In this document: one piece after another, positions 55,750 through 64,000 of the stretch | Position numbering within the stretch: position 1 is the stretch's first letter | How the letters are laid out: each line of letters opens with the position of its first letter | Source: Botrytis cinerea B05.10 | Taxonomy: Eukaryota > Ascomycota > Leotiomycetes > Helotiales > Sclerotiniaceae | Reading direction: 5' to 3' | Length of the DNA stretch: 64,000 nt | Assembly: GCF_000143535.2 (NCBI RefSeq) | Contig: NC_037313.1 | Location: forward strand, 1,309,501 to 1,373,500 | Made by a program: the position numbers and the translations under genes | The notes under the pieces: generated by a model | Seen by the model: only the letters and a program-made list of their open reading frames with translations | Database searches by the model: none | What the model was told of the DNA's origin: nothing

Positions 55750-56571
55750 TTAGTAAATAATGGGTCCATCCATCCATTCCAGACGACGGAGCGCGTCATA
55801 TGTAGAGCCATGTGGATTCTCTGGGTCTAGGTAGATGTTGCTAACGACTCCTCTCTCAGGACATCCTATCTTAGTTAGAGTTTTGATAATCCTTGTGCGA
55901 CCTGGCTTTGATAGCTTACTTCCATGTTCTGCATCGTAAATCCTCAACTGCCCTCGCCATGCAAGGTTATTGACTAGAACATCGTATAGAGTGTCCTCAT
56001 CAGTGCAAGAGAATGCCACTAATGCGACAATGGTAGCAAGATTGCCAGCGAGTCCTTCCGTTGGATGGTTACTACGATGGCGGTAGGTCTGAAGCCCAAG
56101 CTGAGCAATCCAAGTCCCGTCCCTCCCAGCAAGATATTGCTCCTCCACAGAAGAAGATACCCTTGAAAGTGTTCTTTCGTATCGAAATGTCAGGGGATAC
56201 CATCTGTTGTATGGAAAATCTGAAGTCGCTATGTCTATCGTTGTTGCGTCCGCTTCCATCATTTGAAACTGTGTAAATTCATTACACCAAAACAAAGTTG
56301 TACTACCGTAATGTTGAAGCATTTCGTCGTTCAGATAGGCAAATCCTTGCCCATTAAGCCATCCATAATCAGTCCCAGCATATTCGACATATCCGTTAGT
56401 CCATCGAAACATTCGCCCGGGAGTTTGAGGTAAGAAACCATCTCTATAGATGGGTGGCACCCATCGTCCATTTTCGTTTACCCTCGGAGGTCTACCTCCA
56501 TTTTCGGGATCCTCATTAACATGAAGCTCATTCACATTAAAGAGAAAGCTAGTGTAATGTTGATGAGCCAT
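55750..56571 (-). CDS. Hypothetical protein
   Basis: An open frame whose first in-frame ATG is at 56571 gives 273 residues. The frame is open further upstream to about 56658 without an ATG, so a short upstream exon is possible. The sequence is mildly acidic, Trp/Tyr-rich (GRMFRWTNGYVEYAGTDYGW) and contains a conserved-looking segment VALVAFSCTDEDTLYDVLVN. It has no signal peptide and no obvious membrane helix. I do not recognise the family. Good codon-like composition over more than 800 bp makes it likely real. Confidence 0.6.
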   Translation of the reverse strand: MAHQHYTSFLFNVNELHVNEDPENGGRPPRVNENGRWVPPIYRDGFLPQTPGRMFRWTNGYVEYAGTDYGWLNGQGFAYLNDEMLQHYGSTTLFWCNEFTQFQMMEADATTIDIATSDFPYNRWYPLTFRYERTLSRVSSSVEEQYLAGRDGTWIAQLGLQTYRHRSNHPTEGLAGNLATIVALVAFSCTDEDTLYDVLVNNLAWRGQLRIYDAEHGSKLSKPGRTRIIKTLTKIGCPERGVVSNIYLDPENPHGSTYDALRRLEWMDGPIIY

Positions 56572-59210
56572 AGCATTAATAGTTGACGTGCCCAGTTTGT
56601 CGGTTGTCGCGAGGGTCTCTGTGTTGGATGCTGTATCAGAGAATGCTGGAAAGTTCACGAAGATAGCATACTCACATGTGTCTCACAAACCAATATAGGC
56701 TCTACCCTAGCCTTCAAGCTTGTATTGAGAAACAATTAACCAAGTTTAGATTTTAATCAGAAGCACATATCTATCAAACTTGCGACGAGATGTATACTGT
56801 GAAGAGTTGGAAACAAACACTTGTGATAATTCAAGGACAGCTTTGAAGGTTAGCAGGATCATTACCTGGGTATACGGAGATATGGTATAGTCCTCGTGAC
56901 GGAGATTGATTGGATGTCGGCCTGCTTTTTGCACCATCATCCTGGCTGACGATGCACATTATATGCACATTTTAGCAGCCCCATGGGGTGATAGTGACTG
57001 AATGCATATTCAAGCATAGTAATATAGTCCACTCCAAATCATTCCGGTATCGAAAGTGATAAGGCAACCAAGAATTGGCACATTATCGTCTCTCAAAGTA
57101 CACTACAGATCTCATCTCTCAGACTCATAAAATTTTGAGAGTATCTGTTGATTTCAACGAGCGAAATGTAACTATCGATAACTGACCCATGCATTTGCTC
57201 CACATCGTCCACTTAGACAAAAGGAGGGGCACAATACACCACCCTGGTAGATGGAAACCTGTGTAGGATTCGTTCATTACCGATATGGTTTTAGTTGCGA
57301 ACATGAGGCCTATCACGAATGAAGTGGCTGCTGTAGAGCACCCTAAATTGAACACCGATGTGTTCCATCTTGGCAAGAAGAGTCTTTTGCCACCAATCCC
57401 GAAAGTGCTAGAATTGATCAGGAATTCGATGAACAAGTTTACAAAGTACAAAATCCAGGGAAACCAATGTTGTTTCGAATACAATGTACATCCACTTCTC
57501 CTTTGGCAATACAATCTCTGAGAGATAGAGGGTTATTTGCGTAGTCTGAAACTTGCGTAAGCAATTTGTACTGTGTATTGAGGCTCAAAACTCCGACAAG
57601 AAGTGCCGTGAGCTATTAGTTGAGGAGTTCTCCTCAGACAATTGCGAACTTCCGGCCCGTTTGTGCGATCCCAAACGACACATGATTTGTTGAATCAGAT
57701 GTGAGCAGCTGGGTTATTGGTGGGTATGCATAGCCAGGTGAACGAATCATATGTTCTGAAGCCTGTTGTTATTTAGCGATGGCCCAAAGGTTCCAGGTAC
57801 ATGAAAATGAGACGAAGGCATATGAATACATACCACGGGGAAAAGGGGTACGTAGATTTTAATAAATATATATAAGATCGCTTCGACAACAGTCAACCTT
57901 CTTCGTGGTGGGAAGTCCTCAATATATACTTTCGATTCACTGTGAACCATGCAGTCATGGGTCGACTGCTCCTTTCAAACACTTCAATAGAGCTGGGCGT
58001 TCATATTCCTTTTCTCGTTAGCACGGTTGCCTCGTTTTTGGTCACAAAATCTGCCCTGTCTCAATGTGCTACATGTACCAATTAAGGGCCACTCTTGAGT
58101 CAATTCATGCACTTCCAATGCAGTATGGGCCTGCAAGTGACCCGGGTATGCATCTCTTGTGAGAATGAGAGCGTGGCTTATCACTTCAAAAGTTGCAGAA
58201 GCCAAATGATGAACTATGACTTGTCAATTTCTGGTAAGAAATGTGAGTGAAATTTGGAATTTTATATCCCTGGAAATCGGAGGGCAAGGTCCATTTAAGC
58301 AACACATTTGCCCAGTAGCCAGTGGCATACGCAAGGTTTGACAATGTCAGTCAAGGATCGAGAATAATACCTCGCGGCAATTTCTACTCGGTGTACTTCG
58401 TTCGCCATCGTTGCACAAAGCATCCAGAACCTCTGGTGTTCATGTGAGCCTGAAATATTCCTGAAGTTGGCGAGAGAACACAATAGTACTCATCCTGTCC
58501 TTAAAGCGGAAGATATAAACGTCGTAGGAACGCGTATCTAGCGTAAGGAGTAGGTAGGTAGTGCTACACACCGAGGACAATAATCATGGCGCTCAAATCT
58601 TGCAAACAATTGTGTATGTGGGTCTTCCTGAGATTTGTCGTTCCAATGTTAAGATGCTAAATTCTTATTAGCATGGCTCGCTAATTGTTTAGGCCCAGAC
58701 GCTTGGAACACTCGCAAACAATCTTGGCCTCCTCCTCCTAACAAGTGCCGGCCATTTTGTGGTTGCTTGGTTGCGTACAGATGACGACTGGATACTCATT
58801 TCTGTAGCGATATTGGCAAGCTCTCATGAACAAGCTGGAGAATGTTTGAAACGTCCAGATTGAATTCCCAATGATTCGTAATTACATGGCCTAAGGATGC
58901 TTTATACACGAGACGGATACAATCATTACCACGATTTTCTTCAGTGGCACTTTCATCAGAACTCAACTGCAACGCTTCATCGCCCTGTAGCTACAGGCCG
59001 TCTACGATTCTCTACATGCTTCAGTTTTGTTCCATGTTCATTCGCACAGATTTGCACGCATTCGTTCTCGTTTTCATTCTCGTTTTCATTCTCAGTTTTT
59101 ACTCTCACAATTATAGGACAAGCACGATTTCTTATGGAAAAAATGTCTATTATTCTTGATGTTATCTTACACGCTGCTCTTCTCGTATCGTTCAACTCAG
59201 AACTCACGGT
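56572..59210. other. Long gene-poor region
   Basis: About 2.6 kb without a strong gene. A 78-residue plus-strand open frame at 57285-57521 (MVLVANMRPITNEVAA ...) looks faintly protein-like, but nothing supports it. At 59070-59095 a TTTTCATTCTCG repeat is present. Confidence 0.5.
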
Positions 59211-59837
59211 TCAGGGACTGATCTCTGCAAGAGGAATTCTGTTCAATGGGATAGCTCTCGAACAAAACTTCTTCATTGGCTGACAAACTGAACCTAATCC
59301 GTCAGCATCAAGCTTCATTGCACCTCGAAAAACCATCATATCAGTCAAGTCACAATAAAAGAACACAAACAATGAATCGCACTCACCAAAGGTTGTTCGT
59401 GAGTTGTTCGTTGCGCACGCATTTTCCAAAACGCCGAGGCAGGTTGCAATCGCCACTGGATCAATGCCACTTGGTGTACCTGTGGCTGTGGCTTGAGTCT
59501 TGGGGTTTGTCTTCGAGGTCGATTGCGTAGTCGTTGTCGTGGTGTTGTAGAATGGACGGGTCATGGTTCGAAAATGAACCGGGGAGGAAGGCTGGGGAGA
59601 CTTGACCTGAGTTGAGCATGACATTCCGATGACGCCTGGGTGGATCAATAGGAACCCAATGAAAACCCCAAGAAGCGCAATGAAAATGATCAAGATGCAG
59701 ATTACAATTGGGTAGCAACTTCTTTTAGTTTTCTTCATCGGCACGGAATATTTCGTGCTGCGCTCTCTTCTTACCTGCTCTCTTGTAGCTCTAGCTGAGT
59801 GCAAGTCGATGCCAACAAATTCGTCTCTTGAGGCCAT
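59211..59837 (-). CDS. Single-pass membrane protein with Thr-rich stalk and Cys motif
   Basis: Two exons (59837-59387, 59323-59211) give 187 residues. The start at 59837 (MASRDEFVGIDLHSARA) is chosen over upstream alternatives in the open frame. A basic stretch (KKTKRSCYP) precedes one transmembrane helix (IVICILIIFIALLGVFIGFLLI), followed by a Thr/Ser-rich stalk (YNTTTTTTQSTSKT) and a small C-terminal domain with regularly placed cysteines (CLGVLENAC, VCQPMKKFC). The topology is probably N-cytosolic with the Cys domain outside, O-glycosylated on the stalk. The 63-nt intron is open in frame, but its GTGAGT donor is strong, and splicing keeps the frame (TTFGAMKLDADG). No family was recognised. 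Confidence 0.65.
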   Translation of the reverse strand: MASRDEFVGIDLHSARATREQVRRERSTKYSVPMKKTKRSCYPIVICILIIFIALLGVFIGFLLIHPGVIGMSCSTQVKSPQPSSPVHFRTMTRPFYNTTTTTTQSTSKTNPKTQATATGTPSGIDPVAIATCLGVLENACATNNSRTTFGECDSLFVFFYCDLTDMMVFRGAMKLDADGLGSVCQPMKKFCSRAIPLNRIPLAEISP

Positions 59838-60680
59838 GTTTGCAGCTAGTGTTCGGAATTTAGTGTGGGAAATTTGAATATGATTAGGAATAATCTCAAT
59901 GAAATCTTTTGAGCTTTGTGGAATATTGGCTGGGACTAAGGTTTCAAGCTCACAAGATATCGACAATTTGATGAGAAAATGTGCACCACTGCAAGCTTCT
60001 TACCTTTATACACAGATTGTAATAATTGTTTCCAAAAGTTTGGACAGGTCTCGAATAAAACCTAAGGATAAAGTGCATGGGATGAAATATTTCTCGCAAA
60101 AATTTCTTTGTCTTCCAAGAACAATGCTTATTTATTGTCTCTTGACAACACCTGCTGCTTTGTTCGACTGGTCGGGAGATAGTTGGCCACGAAAAGACAA
60201 ATGTGGTATGGATAGGATACCTATGTGTTCAATCCTACTTCCGAGTCCAATCACCAAGATCATTCAATCTGTAGATAGATCCAAAAATGCAAACAACACT
60301 CTTTTCGAGGTCAAGTCTTGAGGTGAAATCAAAGAATGACCAGAGAGCCTTGATGTTCATTTAACCTCTCGAATGCAGTTTCCCAAAAATGCCTTCGCTC
60401 AACATTACCATCAACCTGTCAAAATACCACAATAACATTCATTATTGTACTCTTGAAAAGCTTTATGCCATTACTTACGTTATATTCTCTTTGATTTTGT
60501 TCTGCATGCATCATCCATTTTCCAATTGAAATAATCTCAATAGAAATGATGTTCTTTGTCCCATCAAACTGGATTACCAAATGCTCAAATCCAACACCCT
60601 GAATTCTCAACAACTTTCCACGGAAATTTCATTCAACACCTCGTGTAAACCTCTGCCTGTTATTTTTCCAAAACTACCAA
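59838..60680. other. Intergenic region
   Basis: Between two divergent genes. Only an unsupported plus-strand frame from 59899. Confidence 0.5.
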
Positions 60681-62048
60681 ATGTCTACCCAATCCGGAAA
60701 AGACCCCCTCAAGCGAGAAACCCCACCTCATGAACGTGAAGACACCAAGTACTCAAGCTTCCCAATTTCATCTTCAGAGCGCGACCGTATTTTACAGGTA
60801 GAGAAAGACTGGGAAGAAAAACAACTCGACTACGAAGAAAGACAAAGATATGGTGCCTCTCAAAAGCTGCCTGGCTCTAAAGGCTCGGGACAAAATTCAC
60901 CGAAAAGGAAGTTGGGAAACAGTTCAGGTCATGGATGGGAAGAAATTAAAGATCCTCCCACCGACTATTCAGAGGGAGAGGGAGGCGTACATTGGATCGA
61001 TGCACTCTTTGCTGAAAATCTTTCACTCGCTGAATTTAGTGATAGAATAAAGCAGAGAAATGCAAAAATCGACCCTGACATTGAACGACTAAAGCAACTA
61101 AACGCAGAAATGGATATCAAAATGCGACATCATCGAGAAACAGCAGCTGTAATTCTTAAAAAGAAAGAAGAACTAGCGGCGTTGAGAGCAACGGGGAAAC
61201 CACCGCTAAAGAGGAGAGTGGGGCGGGTAGGAGACCGGAGTTCGACTGAGAATGAATATCAAAGGGTGGAGAGAGAGAGAAGTGCAAGACGGAAAGAATA
61301 TGACGAACCATCTCAGCTACTTGATTGGAATAAGCTCAAGGGTTGGAATAGGAATGGGAGAAAATCAAAGGGATATGAGGATGTAGAAGATTGGTGGAAG
61401 CCAACCCATAGAGAATACCAGGCTCCTACGGTCGAGGTTGCGGATGAGTCAGAGCCTACCAAACCTTCGAATTTGGGAAAATCAAAGGGATATGAGGATG
61501 TAGAGGGTTGGTGGAAGCCAACTCGTAACGAAGCCCGTAATTCTGCGATCTCGCCTCTGGAAGATAGAGTGCGTGCTAATTTTTTGGCTGAGGGTGATAA
61601 ATGGCCAGAAGGTCTTGGTGCGGGCGGGAAACACATACAACCTTTTGCCGGTGGGCATCTACCTTTCCATAACGAACCCGAGGGCCCGCTAGATGCAACT
61701 GCGAAGCTGCAAGAACAACTCGATGCAAACGAGGAAAACAAATACAAATACAAAAGTTCTGCAGCTAAGAAGGTCCAGAAGCCACTCGATGCAATCAAGC
61801 AAGACAAAGTCAAAAAGTCTCTACCCGTTCCCAAAGAAGCGGTACAAAATCCTCCCTCATCGGCTTCACGTCACGATCGCCATTCTCAAAATGACTCCGC
61901 AGTAACTTGGAGCTGGAAACGGGCTCTGATTATCTTAGTTACGGGAATGTTATTAGCTGCAATAATTTTGAGGATTAAAGGCGCTACGCCCGACCGACGA
62001 GATGTTAGTGGGAGTTCGAAGTGGGGATTAGGGAAGACTGTTGAATAA
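60681..62048 (+). CDS. C-terminally anchored, charge-rich protein with duplicated W-rich motif
   Basis: A single exon of 455 residues. The start MSTQSGKDPLKRETPPHERE lies just after a clean leader. The protein is highly charged. A coiled coil is likely at about residues 120-175 (RIKQRNAKIDPDIERLKQLN). A motif KSKGYEDVExWWKPT occurs twice, 39 residues apart (DNA 61361 and 61478). Near the C-terminus there is one hydrophobic segment (WKRALIILVTGMLLAAIILRI) with a short basic tail, fitting a tail- or C-terminally anchored membrane protein. There is no recognised domain. Confidence 0.68.
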   Translation: MSTQSGKDPLKRETPPHEREDTKYSSFPISSSERDRILQVEKDWEEKQLDYEERQRYGASQKLPGSKGSGQNSPKRKLGNSSGHGWEEIKDPPTDYSEGEGGVHWIDALFAENLSLAEFSDRIKQRNAKIDPDIERLKQLNAEMDIKMRHHRETAAVILKKKEELAALRATGKPPLKRRVGRVGDRSSTENEYQRVERERSARRKEYDEPSQLLDWNKLKGWNRNGRKSKGYEDVEDWWKPTHREYQAPTVEVADESEPTKPSNLGKSKGYEDVEGWWKPTRNEARNSAISPLEDRVRANFLAEGDKWPEGLGAGGKHIQPFAGGHLPFHNEPEGPLDATAKLQEQLDANEENKYKYKSSAAKKVQKPLDAIKQDKVKKSLPVPKEAVQNPPSSASRHDRHSQNDSAVTWSWKRALIILVTGMLLAAIILRIKGATPDRRDVSGSSKWGLGKTVE

Positions 62049-62994
62049 GTCGAAAGAAAATGTATCAATTATTTCTGTAATGTACATTGATTTGAGTGGT
62101 ATTTGATGTAAATGTAGATGCAGGAAAAGCATCACTACTGGAGTCTCCTTGTGTTGCTCGCGTGAAATATGTATGACAGAAGACGTTGTGCTTGTAATCA
62201 CCCGCTTGACTTCCGAATTTTAATTTTAGAACGACAGTACTCTGTCGCTAAAGAATCCATCATGATCAGTATGAGGAACTCCTTGACCTTAAACTTTTAC
62301 TCCAAGATTTCCTCTTACATATCCCACAAAACCAACAACACCTCATCTCATCAACCAATTTCCCCAGCAAATTCTACATTTTCACAGACGACTTGCATTG
62401 TTCTCTAACCCCCTCTCCCCCTTGCACTCTCCCTCTTCGCAAATACATACCGTACACCAACATTACGGCAACCCTTCGCTTCAGCCTGCAGCTTCTCTTC
62501 CCGCTCTAATTTGAATATGTCGCTTCCTCCAATAATTGCTCTGCTTGCCTTCCTCGCTCCCTAACGAAAGAGCGAAAAGTACCGCTGCTCCAGAGACGCA
62601 GGTGGTACTAGTAAAAAAGATGTCAGTGGGATTGATGCATGGAAGACCACCATACTAACTTAGCGAAACTCAAATCAACTAATCCAAAAAATACTAGATA
62701 ATGTACATAAATGTAGACCAATATCAAGTATAAAATATATCACATGGCATTGCACGGCAGAAATGGAAACAGAATAAATGAATAGAGGTGAGTACGCTTT
62801 GGTCATTTCACATATCTTCGTTATCCTAACGCCAGTGACCTTTGCGCCTTATATATGGAAGTAGAGCTATTCCATCGTTCCCAAACCAAACAAATGGCAA
62901 CAAATCAACGCCATCCCATCCCATCATGCCCATAAAGTTTTGAACTGGCTTGAAACATGATTGTCGTAGACAACAAGTAGGTATTGTGACTTTC
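62049..62994. other. Intergenic region
   Basis: Convergent 3' region of the two flanking genes. No gene is supported. Confidence 0.55.
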
Positions 62995-64000
62995 TTAAAA
63001 TTCTCCTTCGGTACTTCCAGCACCACTCATAGCCTTACTTCCATACATTCCTACCAATCCCCATACACCAACTCTCCATCCTCTCCATAGTCCCTCGACT
63101 CCTTGTCCCTTCTTTTGAACTTTCTTAATTTTCCTCAATGGCGTCACCGCGCCTACACTAGCGACAGGCTCGGGACTAGATGACTCTCCTTCTTCTCGGG
63201 CAATGGACCACATCGTACCTACTACTCCATTGTATGGACCAATATCGACAATTGTTTTGAGGTCTTGAGCTTCGTTATATTGGGTTGAGGCGAGCACCGA
63301 AGCTTGTCCACGACGTAAAACTGTTTCAATGGGTAGACGGATGAAGACTTCCAGTGTTTGAGCAAGGAATGTGAATGTTGTGTAGCTTGTTGGAGTGAGA
63401 ATAGGATCGATGGAGAGACGAGTTCGAAGAAGTAGCGGAGTGCAGTGTGATATAGTGGGCTTGATGATTGAGTGGAGGATGGTGGGAATGAGAAGCAATG
63501 GAGGACATATATATGAAGGGAGGGTGTTGAGGTTATGGGTGAGCGATCTTTTAGGATCTGAAGTTGGGGTGAGAATTAACCTATTTGAATTAGTATTATA
63601 TTCTGAAGATGGTAACAAATGACTTACTTCGTCCTCACAAGATCAAGAGGAGCAAGAATAAGACCTGCAGTAGCAGCTGCTGCTATTGCTACACTTAACG
63701 ATGTCCATGGGTTAGGAGAACCAGTAACATCAACTTGCGATGCTAATGTTGCTAAACCTGGGTCCGGAATGTTCAGCGCCGCCGATATCATGCTGCTTGA
63801 CCAACTTTCCATTGTTTTCAGTAGAAAGCCGTAAATGAAAGTTGCATTGGAACCCTTCCATACACCCCAAGCTCCCTCTTTTGACCATTCCTGCGCTATC
63901 ACCTCCATTATAGAATCTGATCTCCTAAGGTTTAATTGATGTGCAGGCTTTGGCTTTGGTGGTGTAATTTTAGGAATGGATTTATCCTCCCATCCAGATC
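62995..64000 (-). CDS. Ugo1-like mitochondrial carrier-family protein (partial)
   Basis: The gene runs off the window at 64000. Two exons are visible (64000-63628 and 63580-62995) with a 47-nt GTAAGT intron. The visible part includes GAWGVWKGSNATFIYGFLLK, an amphipathic carrier-type segment. A carrier signature PLDLVRTK spans the splice site, and EVFIRLPIETVLRRGQAS is a second, degenerate carrier repeat. GVEGLWRGWRVGVWGLVGMYG closes the protein. This pattern of decayed carrier repeats matches Ugo1, an outer mitochondrial membrane protein that links Fzo1 and Mgm1 in mitochondrial fusion. The missing N-terminus prevents a full check. Confidence 0.8.

Noticed and set aside
1..64000. tRNA genes, rRNA and CRISPR arrays
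   Set aside because: No tRNA cloverleaf with clear A and B boxes was noticed on a quick reading, no rRNA-like sequence was seen, and the repeats here are not spacer-separated direct repeats. A tRNA scan was not run.

Overview
The window is nuclear DNA of a filamentous ascomycete. Genes carry many short introns (about 50-70 nt, GT-AG) and the encoded proteins are typical fungal ones: V-ATPase subunit A, the dynamin Vps1, AP-1 mu, an Opi1-type regulator, a Ugo1-like carrier protein and a WDR26/Gid7-type WD40 protein. AT-rich intergenic spaces and protein flavour suggest a leotiomycete, possibly a Sclerotiniaceae species of the Botrytis/Sclerotinia kind. That placement is inference; no database was searched.

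Layout. 0.6-5.8 kb: secreted RNase T2 (+), a short-chain dehydrogenase (-) and a CorA-like membrane protein (+) with an awkward reading frame. 7.2-13.1 kb: an AlkB-type dioxygenase (-, with a frame break), an AT-rich repeat patch, and vma-1 (-) in eight exons. The sixth vma-1 intron is about 1.7 kb long, has a GC donor, and contains a complete 408-residue GIY-YIG nuclease / C2H2 zinc-finger ORF. 14.8-22.8 kb: WDR26/Gid7-like gene (+), ribokinase (-), vps1 (+). 24.8-28.7 kb: a doubtful small gene, a peroxisomal alpha-methylacyl-CoA racemase-like protein ending in SKL (-), and a single-exon FAD monooxygenase (+). 29.9-36.5 kb: a Ser/Pro-rich tail-anchored protein, a small basic protein and an APC-family permease, all (-).

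36.5-44.5 kb looks like a plastic, gene-poor block: a wrecked GMC oxidoreductase (-), a lone intact retrotransposon-type Gag gene (+) with no pol beside it, and a decayed tandem repeat of roughly 180-200 bp. 44.6-49.6 kb returns to core genes: AP-1 mu (-) and an Opi1-domain regulator (+), divergently arranged around a repeat-rich spacer. 51.2-62 kb holds lineage-type genes: a two-TM protein, a protein with an NLR-like N-terminus and a ubiquitin-like domain, an unknown ORF, a single-pass glycoprotein-like protein, and a disordered C-terminally anchored protein with a duplicated W-rich motif. The window ends inside a Ugo1-like gene (-).

The strongest candidate for something new is the nested GIY-YIG ORF in vma-1. 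The same gene in budding yeast is colonised by an unrelated homing endonuclease (the VDE intein). In this window an ordinary intron interrupts the very Cys codon where VDE sits in yeast, and a different class of homing-type nuclease sits in another intron 52 codons downstream.
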